A DNA stretch of 64,000 nt from Streptomyces pactum (GTDB taxonomy: Bacteria; Actinomycetota; Actinomycetes; Streptomycetales; Streptomycetaceae). Location: NCBI RefSeq assembly GCF_002005225.1, contig NZ_CP019724.1, forward strand, positions 434,001 through 498,000, given 5' to 3'. The notes under the pieces were generated by a model. It was not told the origin of the DNA. It was given only the letters and a program-made list of their open reading frames with translations, and did not search any database. The translations under genes and the position numbers were made by a program. Positions 1 through 8,804 of this stretch are shown in pieces (the stretch's first letter is position 1; every line of letters starts with the position of its first letter).

Positions 1-53
1 GTCCGGACCGCCGGACCGCTGACCGCCCGCTGGTAAACTGGGGCCACGCTTTG

Positions 54-106
54 AGGCGCCCGGGTCCGTACCGAGGGGTACGGACCCGGTCGTGTTCCGG
101 GCGCCT
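54..106 (+). promoter_or_regulatory. Nested hairpin in the leader of the DEAD-box helicase gene
   Basis: Two inverted repeats are nested just upstream of the helicase start. The outer arms AGGCGCCCGG (54-63) and CCGGGCGCCT (97-106) pair perfectly over 10 bp. The inner arms GGGTCCGTACC (62-72) and GGTACGGACCC (77-87) pair over 11 bp around a GAGG loop. Positions 62-63 are shared, so the two stems form one long bulged hairpin or compete at the junction. The ribosome site AGGAGGG (111-117) follows directly. There is no T-tract, so an mRNA leader structure or attenuator (inferred cold-shock control) is as likely as a terminator of the gene left of the window. Confidence 0.6.
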
Positions 107-126
107 GATCAGGAGGGTTCCCCCGC

Positions 127-1524
127 ATGAACGCGAAGCCGTCGCCGGCCACCGGAGTTTCCCGGGCCGGCGAGTCCCAGTCCACGACGGCGCCACCGGA
201 GCCGGCGGACCAGCCGCCGGTCACGCGTTTCGACGCGCTCGGACTTCCGCCGGCGCTGGTGCGGACGATGACCGGCCTGGGGGTGACCAGGCCCTTTCCG
301 ATCCAGGCGGCGACCCTGCCCGACGCGCTGGCCGGCCGCGACGTCCTCGGCCGCGCGCGGACCGGCTCCGGCAAGACACTGGCCTTCGGGCTCGCCCTGC
401 TCGTCAGGACCGCGGGGCGGCGTGCGGAGCCGAAGCGGCCGCTCGCGCTGGTCCTGGTGTCGACACGGGAACTCGCACAGCAGGTGAGTGACGCGCTGGC
501 ACCGTATGCGCAGGCGCTGAACGTGCGACTGGCGACGGTGGTCGGCGGACTGGCGATCAACCGGCAGGCGGCGCTGCTGCGCGGCGGCGCCGAAGTGGTC
601 GTCGCGACGCCGGGGCGGCTGGCCGACCTGGTGTCGCGCCGTGACTGCCATCTGAACGACGTGCGGATCACGGTGCTGGACGAGGCGGACCAGATGTGCG
701 ACCTGGGCTTCCTGCCGCAGGTCACCGGCATTCTGGACCAGGTGCCCGCCGACGGGCAGCGGCTCCTCTTCTCGGCCACGCTCGACCGCGACGTCGACCA
801 CTTGGTGCAAAGCCACCTGCACGACCCGGTGCTCGCGTCGGTCGACCCGGCGTCGGGCTCGGTCACGACGATGGAACACCACGTGCTGACCGTCCACCCC
901 GCCGACAAGTACGCGACCGCGACCGAGATCGCCGCACGCGACGGCCGGGTGCTGATGTTCCTGGACACCAAGGCCGCGGTCGACCGGTTCACCCGCCACC
1001 TGCGGGCCAGCGGCGTGCGGGCCGCCGCCCTGCACAGCGGGAAGTCGCAGCCCCAGCGCACGCACACCCTCGCCCAGTTCGTGGAGGGCCAGGTCAGCGT
1101 GCTCGTGGCAACCAACGTCGCGGCGCGGGGCATCCACGTCGACGCGCTCGACCTCGTCGTCAACGTCGATCCGCCGGCCGACGCCAAGGACTACGTGCAC
1201 CGCGGCGGGCGCACGGCGCGCGCCGGACGGTCCGGGAGCGTGGTCACCCTGGTCACGCCCGACCAGCGGCGCGAGGTGAACCGGATGATGTCCGACGCGG
1301 GAGTCCGGCCGACCGTCACGGCGGTGCGCTCCGGCGAACAGAAACTCACCACCATCACCGGTGCGAGACGCCCGCCGACCGGGCCGCGGGCCGGCGACGG
1401 CAACGCCCCCTTCCGAGGTCTGGGCGACCGTTCGGGCCGTCCCGCGAAGGAGTCCCGCAGGACCGCCGAGGCCCGCAAGGCCGCCGAAGCCCGCGCGGCG
1501 GCCCGGGTACGCAAGGGCCGCTGA
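127..1524 (+). CDS. DEAD-box ATP-dependent RNA helicase
   Basis: This 465-aa cytoplasmic superfamily 2 helicase is expected to unwind structured RNA at the cost of ATP. All core motifs are visible: a Q-motif region at residues 35-60, motif I ARTGSGKT at 77-84, TPGR near 161, DEAD at 185-188, SAT at 216-218, and HRGGRTARAG near 357. The last 80 residues are a basic, Arg/Ala/Lys-rich tail, typical of actinobacterial cold-inducible helicases that bind RNA non-specifically. The ATG is preceded by AGGAGGG with 9-nt spacing. The structured leader suggests post-transcriptional control. In Streptomyces such helicases often lie beside a cold-shock gene, which would be outside this window. Confidence 0.95.
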   Translation: MNAKPSPATGVSRAGESQSTTAPPEPADQPPVTRFDALGLPPALVRTMTGLGVTRPFPIQAATLPDALAGRDVLGRARTGSGKTLAFGLALLVRTAGRRAEPKRPLALVLVSTRELAQQVSDALAPYAQALNVRLATVVGGLAINRQAALLRGGAEVVVATPGRLADLVSRRDCHLNDVRITVLDEADQMCDLGFLPQVTGILDQVPADGQRLLFSATLDRDVDHLVQSHLHDPVLASVDPASGSVTTMEHHVLTVHPADKYATATEIAARDGRVLMFLDTKAAVDRFTRHLRASGVRAAALHSGKSQPQRTHTLAQFVEGQVSVLVATNVAARGIHVDALDLVVNVDPPADAKDYVHRGGRTARAGRSGSVVTLVTPDQRREVNRMMSDAGVRPTVTAVRSGEQKLTTITGARRPPTGPRAGDGNAPFRGLGDRSGRPAKESRRTAEARKAAEARAAARVRKGR

Positions 1525-1634
1525 CCGGGGGCGGGCCCGGCCGGGGCGGGCGAACGCCCCTGGGTAGGGTGAGTGGGGAAGCACCCGTGACAGGCCCCAT
1601 GAGAAGGCCCCTGCGGGCCGGACGAGGAGCGGAA

Positions 1635-2465
1635 TTGAGCGAGTCGGCGTCCATCGCCCTGCAACTAGAGATCGCCCGGGAACTGGAGGTCGCGGAGACC
1701 TTCGATGCCGAACGGGAGATCGAACGCCGAGTGGCCTTCCTGGCCGAGCGGCTGACCTCCACCGGTCTGCGCTCCCTCGTGCTCGGCATCAGCGGCGGTG
1801 TCGACTCGACCACCGCGGGCCGGCTGTGCCAGCTCGCCGTCGAGCGGGCACAGGCCGAGGGACACGAGGCGGCCTTCTACGCGATGCGGCTGCCTCACGG
1901 GATCCAGGCCGACGAGCACGACGCCCAGCTCGCGCTCTCCTTCATCAAGGCCGACCACGTGCTGACGGTGGACATCAAGCCGGCGAGCGACGCCGCGCTC
2001 GAGGCGCTGATCGCCGGGGGTGTGACGTTCCGTGACGCCCGGCACCAGGACTTCGTCCAGGGGAACGTCAAGGCCAGGCAGCGCATGATCGCCCAGTACG
2101 CCGTTGCCGGAGCGCACGACGGCCTGGTCGTGGGCACCGACCACGCCGCCGAGGCGGTCTCCGGCTTCTTCACCAAGTTCGGCGACGGCGCCGCCGACCT
2201 GGTCCCGCTGACCGGTCTCACCAAGCGCCGTGTGCGTGCCGTCGCGGACACGCTGGGCGCGCCCGCCGAGCTGGTGTGGAAGGTCCCGACGGCCGACCTG
2301 GAGACCCTCGACCCCGGCAAGGCCGACGAGGACGCCCTCGGGGTCACGTACGAGGACATCGACGACTTCCTGGAGGGCAAGCCGGTGGACGAGCAGGCCG
2401 TCAAGAAGATCGTCACCCGGTACCGGCTGACCGACCACAAGCGCCGGCTGCCCATCGGTCCGTGA
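1635..2465 (+). CDS. nadE: NAD(+) synthase, ammonia-dependent type
   Basis: NadE amidates nicotinic acid adenine dinucleotide to NAD(+) with ATP, the last step of NAD synthesis. The protein has the P-loop pyrophosphatase motif SGGVDS at about residues 53-58, a GTDHAAEA segment, and the conserved C-terminus in which a DHKR stretch precedes the final residues. It lacks the nitrilase glutaminase domain, so free ammonia is the expected donor. I chose the TTG at 1635, giving 276 aa, because AGGAG (1625-1629) precedes it and the length matches the roughly 275-aa family. An in-frame ATG at 1599 would add 12 residues outside the family alignment. It stands alone after the helicase. Confidence 0.93.
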   Translation: MSESASIALQLEIARELEVAETFDAEREIERRVAFLAERLTSTGLRSLVLGISGGVDSTTAGRLCQLAVERAQAEGHEAAFYAMRLPHGIQADEHDAQLALSFIKADHVLTVDIKPASDAALEALIAGGVTFRDARHQDFVQGNVKARQRMIAQYAVAGAHDGLVVGTDHAAEAVSGFFTKFGDGAADLVPLTGLTKRRVRAVADTLGAPAELVWKVPTADLETLDPGKADEDALGVTYEDIDDFLEGKPVDEQAVKKIVTRYRLTDHKRRLPIGP

Positions 2466-3112
2466 GGGGGCGGCCCCGGGTCACCGTTCACCGAGGCCGG
2501 TGGCGAGCCAGTCGGTGATCGTGTGGTGCCGGGGGCTCCGGCAGGACGGCTGGGCGCTCGGTGCGGACCGCCGCCGGCAACGGCGTCGGCCGAGCGGGAC
2601 GGCTGAATCAGCCGGGCACGGGCCGGAGCGGGAAGCGCCTGCCGGTCAGCCGCTCCGACAGGTCCCACAGGCGGCGGCCGGTCTCGGCGTCCGCCGCCGC
2701 GGGTGACAGCCGTGCCCGTGTCGGCCCGCCGCGCGGCTGCGCCAGGGCGTCCGTCCCGATGGACCCGCCGCTGCGCGCACTCGGGTCGGTCGCCGCGCAC
2801 GACTGCACCAGCGCACCCCGGTCCGCAGACCGGGCGAGCGGGATGAGACGCGGCCGATCAGCATTCCGCCATGGCGCTGACCGCGTGCAACACCGAGCTC
2901 CGGCGCCGGAGCGACAGCGACGGTGTCAGGGCCCCCTCGAGCTGACCGCCCGCGCCTTCGCCGTGGTCGCCCGGCCCGGAGCACACCGGCTGATGAGGAG
3001 GGGTCAGCCGGACGGCCGTACTCGGTGTGCGGCTCGCCGCTCAGGAACCTAATCTTCCGGATGAGAGGCTCAGACAGTCGATGCCGGTTCAGCCGGCGGA
3101 AGGTGAGCTTCC
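2466..3112. other. Intergenic region without an intact gene
   Basis: About 650 bases lie between nadE and the glycerol facilitator gene. Apart from the minus-strand SDR remnant I see no gene. Short ORFs on both strands have no ribosome site or family signature. The last 70 bases must hold the promoter of the glycerol genes, but I could not assign -35/-10 boxes or an operator with confidence. Confidence 0.5.
2608..2871 (-). pseudogene. C-terminal remnant of a short-chain dehydrogenase
   Basis: The minus strand encodes a fragment that reads like the end of Streptomyces retinol-dehydrogenase-like SDR proteins. A segment SADRGALVQSCAATDPSARS is followed by GG and later by ARLSPAAADAETGRRLWDLS, ending a few residues after ERLTGRR. 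Family members end with just such an AATDP...GG...RLWxxSExLTG tail. Upstream the frame loses resemblance to the family and reaches a stop near 2926-2928. The Rossmann core with TGxxxGIG and YxxxK is absent. I infer a deletion remnant of an oxidoreductase gene. Confidence 0.6.
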
Positions 3113-3958
3113 ATGGCTGAACGACTCAAGAGATCAGGCTTGATCGGTGAACTGTCGGCCGAATTCGCCGGCACGATGATCCTCATCCTCTTCGGCTGCG
3201 GTGTGGTGGCCCAAGTGGTCGCGGGCGGTGCCCTCACGGACCCGGAAGGCGGCCTCGGGAACCACGACAGCATCGCCTGGGCGTGGGGGCTCGGTGTCAC
3301 GCTGGGCGTCTACGTGGCGGCGAGGCTGAGCGGTGCCCACATCAACCCCGCCGTGACTGTCGCCCTCGCCGTGTTCAAGGGGTTCCCGTGGCGCAAGGTG
3401 GTTCCCTACGCGCTGGCGCAGACGGCCGGCGCCTTCGTGGCCGCTCTCGTGGTCCGCTGGAACTACACCGAAGCGCTCGCGAAGGCCGACCCCGGCCACA
3501 CCATCAAGACGCAGTTCGTGTTCTCCACGCTCCCCGCCAACGGGAACACCGCTCTCCCGGTCCACGAGTGGGGCGCCTTCCGCGACCAGGTCATCGGCAC
3601 CGCCATCCTCCTGCTGCTGATCCTGGCCCTGACGGACATGGCGAACACACCGCCGGGCGCGAACCTGGCACCCTTCATCATCGGCCTGATCGTGGTCGCG
3701 ATCGGAATGGCCTTCGGCACCAACGCGGGCTACGCCATCAACCCGGCCCGCGACTTCGGCCCCCGGCTGGCCAGCTTCCTCACCGGATACGGCGGAGCAT
3801 GGCGAGATCAGTACGGGAACCTCTACTTCTGGGTACCGATCATCGGCCCGCTGATCGGTGGCGTACTCGGCGCGGGTCTGTACAAGGTTTTCGTCGGCCG
3901 GTTCCTGCCCACGGCGGAACCCGAGCCGACGGGGCGCGTACCGGCGCCCGAGGACTGA
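3113..3958 (+). CDS. glpF: Glycerol uptake facilitator (aquaglyceroporin)
   Basis: This 281-aa MIP-family channel admits glycerol by facilitated diffusion across the cytoplasmic membrane. Both pore motifs are intact: HINPAV with NPA at 78-80, and INPARDFGPR with NPA at 210-212. The Asp after the second NPAR is the aquaglyceroporin signature that separates GlpF from water-only channels. Six hydrophobic segments are apparent. The ATG follows GGAAGGTGAG. Glycerol kinase starts 24 nt downstream, so the two are almost certainly one transcript. No glycerol-3-phosphate dehydrogenase or GylR-type regulator is next to them, unlike a full gyl operon. Confidence 0.95.
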   Translation: MAERLKRSGLIGELSAEFAGTMILILFGCGVVAQVVAGGALTDPEGGLGNHDSIAWAWGLGVTLGVYVAARLSGAHINPAVTVALAVFKGFPWRKVVPYALAQTAGAFVAALVVRWNYTEALAKADPGHTIKTQFVFSTLPANGNTALPVHEWGAFRDQVIGTAILLLLILALTDMANTPPGANLAPFIIGLIVVAIGMAFGTNAGYAINPARDFGPRLASFLTGYGGAWRDQYGNLYFWVPIIGPLIGGVLGAGLYKVFVGRFLPTAEPEPTGRVPAPED

Positions 3959-3982
3959 CACCGGCCGGAGAGGCGGCACAGC

Positions 3983-5500
3983 ATGGCGGACTTCATCGGC
4001 GCGGTGGACCAGGGGACCACCAGTACCCGATTCATGATCTTCGACCACGGCGGCAACGAGGTGGCGAAGCACCAGTTGGAACACGCCCAGATCCTCCCCC
4101 GCTCCGGGTGGGTGGAGCACGACCCGGTGGAGATCTGGGAGCGCACCAACTCGGTGATGCAGAACGCGCTGCGTTTCAGCGGGCTGTCGGGGACCGACCT
4201 GGCGGCCATCGGCATCACCAACCAGCGGGAGACCACGGTGGTCTGGGACCCGCGCAACGGCCGCCCCTACTACAACGCCATCGTGTGGCAGGACACCCGC
4301 ACCGACGCCATCGCGGCGGGCCTCGAACGTTCGGGCCGCGGCGACGTCATCCGCCGCAAGGCCGGACTGCCGCCGGCGACCTACTTCTCCGCCGGGAAGA
4401 TCCAGTGGATCCTGGAGAACGTCGACGGCGTGCGCGAAGCGGCGGAAGCCGGCCACGCCCTCTTCGGCAACACGGACGCCTGGGTCCTGTGGAACCTCAC
4501 CGGCGGCCCCGACGGCGGCATCCACGCCACCGACGTGACCAACGCGAGCCGCACCATGCTGATGGACCTGGAGACCCTCGACTGGGACGACGAACTGCTG
4601 GGCTTCTTCGGCATCCCCCGGTCGATGCTCCCGGCCATCAACCCCTCCTCGCACGCGGAGGCCTACGGTGTGGCCCGGACCTCCCGGCCGCTGCGCGCCG
4701 CCGTCGCCATCGGCGGGGTACTCGGCGACCAGCAGGCGGCCACCGTCGGACAGGTGTGCTTCGCGCCCGGCGAGGCCAAGAACACCTACGGCACCGGCAA
4801 CTTCCTGGTGCTCAACACCGGCACCGAACTGGTCAGGTCCCAGCACGGCCTCCTCACCACCGTGGCCTACCAGTTCGGCGACAGCCCGGTGGTCTACGCG
4901 CTGGAGGGCTCCATCGCGGTGACGGGGTCGGCCGTGCAGTGGCTGCGCGACCAGATGAAGATCATTAAGACGGCGGCCGAGAGCGAGGAGCTCGCCCGTA
5001 CCGTCGACGACAACGGCGGCATGTACTTCGTGCCCGCCTTCTCCGGCCTGTTCGCCCCCTACTGGCGTTCCGACGCCCGCGGAGCGATCGTCGGCCTGGC
5101 CCGGTACAACGACAACGCGCACCTGGCCCGGGCGACCCTGGAAGCCATCTGCTACCAGAGCCGCGACGTCGTCGAAGCCATGGAACAAGACTCCGGGGTC
5201 CATCTCGACGTGCTCAAGGTCGACGGGGGCGTGACCGCCAACGACCTCTGCATGCAGATCCAGGCCGACGTCCTCGGCGTGCCGGTGAGCCGTCCAGTCG
5301 TCGCGGAAACCACCGCACTCGGCGCGGCCTACGCGGCGGGACTGGCCACGGGATTCTGGCGGGACACCGATGAACTGCGCACCCACTGGCACGAGTCCAG
5401 GCGCTGGGAACCCCAGTGGTCACAGGACCGGCGCGCGCAGGGGTACGCGGGGTGGAAGTCGGCGGTGGAGCGCACCCTGGACTGGGTCAAGGTCGGCTGA
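3983..5500 (+). CDS. glpK: Glycerol kinase
   Basis: GlpK phosphorylates glycerol to sn-glycerol-3-phosphate with ATP, trapping what GlpF admits. The 505-aa length is standard for the FGGY family. The N-terminus carries the phosphate-binding sequence [11 protein letters not shown]. Family signatures are visible, including [11 protein letters not shown] near residue 85, the substrate loop with GVLGDQQAA near 250, and [10 protein letters not shown] near 410. Its start lies 24 nt after the glpF stop, so the two genes appear co-transcribed. The downstream gene starts 68 nt later and may be read through, but it has no glycerol-related function that I recognise. Confidence 0.96.
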   Translation: MADFIGAVDQGTTSTRFMIFDHGGNEVAKHQLEHAQILPRSGWVEHDPVEIWERTNSVMQNALRFSGLSGTDLAAIGITNQRETTVVWDPRNGRPYYNAIVWQDTRTDAIAAGLERSGRGDVIRRKAGLPPATYFSAGKIQWILENVDGVREAAEAGHALFGNTDAWVLWNLTGGPDGGIHATDVTNASRTMLMDLETLDWDDELLGFFGIPRSMLPAINPSSHAEAYGVARTSRPLRAAVAIGGVLGDQQAATVGQVCFAPGEAKNTYGTGNFLVLNTGTELVRSQHGLLTTVAYQFGDSPVVYALEGSIAVTGSAVQWLRDQMKIIKTAAESEELARTVDDNGGMYFVPAFSGLFAPYWRSDARGAIVGLARYNDNAHLARATLEAICYQSRDVVEAMEQDSGVHLDVLKVDGGVTANDLCMQIQADVLGVPVSRPVVAETTALGAAYAAGLATGFWRDTDELRTHWHESRRWEPQWSQDRRAQGYAGWKSAVERTLDWVKVG

Positions 5501-5568
5501 CCGGTTCCCGTCCCGGGAGGAAGGACTCGATCGCGGAGGGCAACCGGCGTCGCCATAAGGTGATCCCC

Positions 5569-6660
5569 ATGTCTGCCAGATTGAGTTCCGCGAGGACCCG
5601 CGCCGGGCTCCGCACCAGCGCGCGCACCTCTGCCGAGTTGTTGCTCATACTTGTGATGCTCGCGGTGGTCCTGTGGGTCCTCGGCCGCATGTGGTCGGTC
5701 GTGTGGCCGCTGATAGTCGGTCTCCTCCTGACCACGTTGACCTGGCCCTCGGCCCGCTTCCTGCGGCGGCACGGGTGGCGTCCCGCCTTGGCCGCGGCGG
5801 TGGTGACCGTGGCCTTCCTCCTGGCCGTGACGGGCATCGTGGCGCTGATCGCGGTGCCGATGTCCTCCCAGACCGACGAGTTGACCGACGGCGTGGTGGA
5901 AGGCATCGCCCGGCTGCGCGACTGGGCCGCGGGACCGCCGCTGAACATCGGCGACGACCAGATCACCGGTGCCCTCGATTCCGCGATGGCGCGCATCCAG
6001 GACAGTGTCGGCAGCGTGGTCACCACCGTGGCCACCGGCCTGAGCACCGTGGTCAACGGCCTGATCACCGCGGTCCTGGGCGTCTTCCTGATGTTCTTCT
6101 TCCTCAAGGACGGGCCGCGGTTCCTGCCCTGGCTCACCCGCCAGTTGCCCGGCCGGCTCGCCACGGACGTGCCGGCCGTCGCCCTGCGCGGCTGGGAGAC
6201 CCTGGGCTCCTTCGTGCGGTCGCAGGCGCTCGTGGGTCTGCTCGACGCCGTCTTCATCGGCCTCGGACTGTGGATACTGGACGTGCCCCTCGTACTGCCC
6301 CTGGCGGTGCTGACGTTCGTGTCCGCCTTCGTGCCCATCGTGGGTGCCCTGTTCGCGGGCTTCGTCGCGGTGCTCATCGCCCTGGTGTCCAACGGCCTGA
6401 CGGACGCGCTGATCGTGCTGGCGATCATCGTCGTGGTGCAGCAGTTGGAGGGCAACGTGTTCCAGCCCATCATCCAGAGCCGCGGGCTCGGTCTGCACGC
6501 GGCGGTGATCCTGCTGGCGGTGACACTCGGCGGCAGCCTGGCCGGGATCGTGGGCAGCCTGCTCGCCGTACCGGTCGCCGCGCTGATCGCGGTGGTCTGG
6601 AACTACGTCCGCGAGCAGCTCAGCGACCCGCAGGAGGAGCCCGCCGCGGCCGACGCCTGA
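5569..6660 (+). CDS. AI-2E family transporter-like membrane protein
   Basis: A 363-aa polytopic membrane protein of the AI-2E (PerM/TqsA/YdiK) family. The N-terminus has paired hydrophobic helices, then a soluble stretch at about 100-160, then further transmembrane helices. A family-like segment LEGNVFQPIIQSRGLGLHAA lies near residues 300-320. Members export small solutes or act in Na+/H+ exchange, and the substrate here is unknown. The frame is open further upstream into glpK. I placed the start at the ATG at 5569 because it follows AAGGTGAT and begins the family alignment. No partner genes specify a role. Confidence 0.85.
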   Translation: MSARLSSARTRAGLRTSARTSAELLLILVMLAVVLWVLGRMWSVVWPLIVGLLLTTLTWPSARFLRRHGWRPALAAAVVTVAFLLAVTGIVALIAVPMSSQTDELTDGVVEGIARLRDWAAGPPLNIGDDQITGALDSAMARIQDSVGSVVTTVATGLSTVVNGLITAVLGVFLMFFFLKDGPRFLPWLTRQLPGRLATDVPAVALRGWETLGSFVRSQALVGLLDAVFIGLGLWILDVPLVLPLAVLTFVSAFVPIVGALFAGFVAVLIALVSNGLTDALIVLAIIVVVQQLEGNVFQPIIQSRGLGLHAAVILLAVTLGGSLAGIVGSLLAVPVAALIAVVWNYVREQLSDPQEEPAAADA

Positions 6661-7054
6661 GCGGCGGGTCGGTCCGCGGCGCCGCGCGAAGCCGTCTGCG
6701 CGCCGTGCGCCTTCAATGACACCGGGCTGGTTGGTCACCGACTTCTCCCGCACCGGCGAACAGTGGGCCGTGCGCGTCGACTCCGCGTACTTCGGTTCGA
6801 CGTGCGCCGCCGGGCCGGTTCCGGGACATCTGGTCGACACGTGCCTGCGCCCTCTTCCCGCCCAGGCGACACGCCGGTTCGCGAGGAAGGGGCGGCATCT
6901 GCATGGCTTCCGGCTTCGACACCGCCGTGTCCCGGTGGCCGGGATCGGCCGTGTGGGAACGGCGGTGCGGGTAGGCGCGTCCCAGAGAGCAGAGGTGAGG
7001 ACCTTCAGCACCGACGACCGGCCCCACCCGGACACCGAAGGAACGGACACAGCG
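6661..7054 (+). other. Intergenic region before the GPP34 gene
   Basis: About 390 bases with no supportable gene. The GPP34 frame stays open upstream to 6716, but that extension has out-of-frame composition (many Arg, Pro and Cys) and no family match. A GC-rich imperfect inverted repeat just after the AI-2E gene (about 6676-6710) could terminate transcription. I could not define a promoter. Confidence 0.4.
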
Positions 7055-7756
7055 ATGGAACCCCCCACGGCAACCTCCACGGAGACCTCCGAGGCGGCCT
7101 CGGCCACCCTGGGCGAGCAGCTCCTGCTCCTCTCGCTGGACGACGAGTCCGGCACCGCCAGGGAGCCGGCGAAGGTCGCCCCGGCGATCGCCGCGGCCGC
7201 GCTGGTGGAACTCGCACTGGCCGGCCGGATCGACGTGACCGGTGACAAGGTCACCGTCGTCGACGCGACGCCGCTGGGCGAGCCCGCCCTGGACGCCGCG
7301 CTCGACGCCGTCGCCGGCAAGGAGAAGCCGGGCAGCACCAAGGACTGGATCAACCGGCTGAAGACGGACGCCGTGGCCCGGGCGAACACGGGCCTGATCG
7401 AGAAGGGGCTGGTCCGCGAGGAGAAGAAGAAGGTGCTCGGCCTCTTCCCCGTGCGCCGGTACCCGGAGGCCGACGGCTCGGTGGAGGCGGCGGTACGGCA
7501 GCGCCTCCACGCGGTCGTCCTGCAGGGCGCGGCGCCGGACGAGCGCACGGCGAGCCTGGTGGCCCTGCTGCACGGAGCCAAACTGCACCGCCTGGCCTTC
7601 CCGGGCGCCGACGCGCACCGGGTGGAGGCGGCCATGGAATCGGTCTCGCGGGGCAGGTGGTCCGCGACGGCGGTACGTCACGTCGTGAAGGCCGCGGAGG
7701 ACGCGCTGACGGCGATCATCACGGTGGTGGTGACGACGACGGTCGTCACGACCTGA
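7055..7756 (+). CDS. GPP34 (GOLPH3-like) family phosphoprotein
   Basis: A 233-aa protein of the GPP34 family, whose eukaryotic member GOLPH3 binds phosphatidylinositol-4-phosphate at the Golgi. Streptomyces genomes carry several copies of unknown function. Visible landmarks are LGEQLLLLSLDDESG at about 15-30, AAAALVELALAGRI near 50-63, and a C-terminal amphipathic tail ending in a run of Thr and Val. I chose the ATG at 7055 because it follows a GAAGGAAC-like site and begins the family alignment. Its 3' end overlaps the convergent lanthipeptide gene by 11 nt. It is judged to lie outside that cluster. Confidence 0.85.
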   Translation: MEPPTATSTETSEAASATLGEQLLLLSLDDESGTAREPAKVAPAIAAAALVELALAGRIDVTGDKVTVVDATPLGEPALDAALDAVAGKEKPGSTKDWINRLKTDAVARANTGLIEKGLVREEKKKVLGLFPVRRYPEADGSVEAAVRQRLHAVVLQGAAPDERTASLVALLHGAKLHRLAFPGADAHRVEAAMESVSRGRWSATAVRHVVKAAEDALTAIITVVVTTTVVTT

Positions 7757-8804
7757 CGCTCCCGGGGGCCGTACCCCAACGGAGGGCGGGGGCGCCGTCC
7801 TCGGCGAGCGCCTCCGCCAGCAGGTCGCAGTATCGGCGCAGGTCCTCGTGCCAACCGACGAACGACGCGTAGTCCCGCATGTGGACGGCCAGTCGGAGTG
7901 TGGCCGCGCGTTCGGTGCCGGGCGGGAGGGCGGCGACGCCGGCGGTGCCGGTGCCGTCGGCGTAGCCGGAGAGCAGGGCGTGCGCCGCCGCCGGGTAGTC
8001 GACCGGAGGTCCCTGCCCGGCGGCGCCGAGGCCGCGGGCGGCGGCTGCGTTCAGTTCGTGCAGTTCCCCGAGGATCCAGCCGAGGTCGAGGGCCGGGTCG
8101 CCGCCGGTGACCTCCTCACCGGTGAGCAGGGCAGCTCGGCCGCCGGCGGCGGAGGGGACCAGCCAGCCGGTGCTCGGCGCGCCGTGCAGCAGGACCGCGC
8201 CCGAACCGCGGGTGTCGTTCGCGGCCTCGGACCAGTCGGTCAGCCGGCTCCACAGTGAAGGGCCGAGCCGGGTGCGGACCAGTGCGCGCAGCCGGGTCGC
8301 TCCCGGGGTGGTGTCCTCCCCCACGACCCAGGCGCGAAGCCGCCGCAGGCCCGGGTGCGGCGGCCGCTCGGGGAAGTCCCACGGCTCCCGGTGCAGCCGC
8401 CGCAGCGTCCTGCCCGCGTCCGCCAGCGCACTCACCGCGAGCCGGTGGGCGGTGCTGTCACCGGAGGGCAGCAGCCGGGCCACCGAGACGGCGCCCTGCA
8501 CCCGGTACAGCACGCCCTGGGGTGCCTCACCGTCCGGCGCCGGGCCACCGGCCCACTCCCCCAGGGCGAGCCGGGCGCCGGGCCGGCCGTCCGCCGCGTC
8601 ACCGACGGCGACGTCGGACCGGCGCAGGGCCGCCTCGACCGCCGCCGTGGGAAGGCGCTGCGGACGGGTGTGGGCCGGCCCGGGTGCGCGCAGCCAACTG
8701 AATGCCGTGCCCCCGTGGTACCGCACGGTGATCCGCAGATAGCGGGTGCCGTACTCGCGCACGGTGACCGGCTCGGCTTCCGAGGCGGTGACCGGCTCAG
8801 CCAC
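7746..8804 (-). CDS. Degenerate aminoglycoside-phosphotransferase-like protein, candidate third (X-type) subunit of a class V lanthipeptide synthetase
   Basis: This 352-aa protein keeps the outline of an APH-fold kinase. LLHGAPSTGWL (about 205-215) stands where the catalytic HGDxxxxN loop should be, and LLTGEEVTGGDPALDLGWIL (226-245) stands where the metal-binding Asp region should be. The catalytic Asp, the loop Asn and the metal Asp are all replaced, while the following GDPALDL is retained. I infer a pseudokinase. Class V lanthipeptide synthesis is reported to need a kinase, a HopA1-type lyase and a third protein, and this is my candidate for the third. The GTG start overlaps the upstream reductase gene by 8 nt, so the pair is translationally coupled. 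Confidence 0.75.
   Translation of the reverse strand: MAEPVTASEAEPVTVREYGTRYLRITVRYHGGTAFSWLRAPGPAHTRPQRLPTAAVEAALRRSDVAVGDAADGRPGARLALGEWAGGPAPDGEAPQGVLYRVQGAVSVARLLPSGDSTAHRLAVSALADAGRTLRRLHREPWDFPERPPHPGLRRLRAWVVGEDTTPGATRLRALVRTRLGPSLWSRLTDWSEAANDTRGSGAVLLHGAPSTGWLVPSAAGGRAALLTGEEVTGGDPALDLGWILGELHELNAAAARGLGAAGQGPPVDYPAAAHALLSGYADGTGTAGVAALPPGTERAATLRLAVHMRDYASFVGWHEDLRRYCDLLAEALAEDGAPALRWGTAPGSVRS

Noticed and set aside
34..39. TAAACT as a -10 box of the helicase gene
   Set aside because: No acceptable -35 sequence lies 16-18 bp upstream within the window.
3134..5392. 752-codon open frame antisense to the glycerol genes
   Set aside because: It is the complement of glpF and glpK, whose family motifs are unambiguous. 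Long antisense frames are expected in GC-rich DNA.
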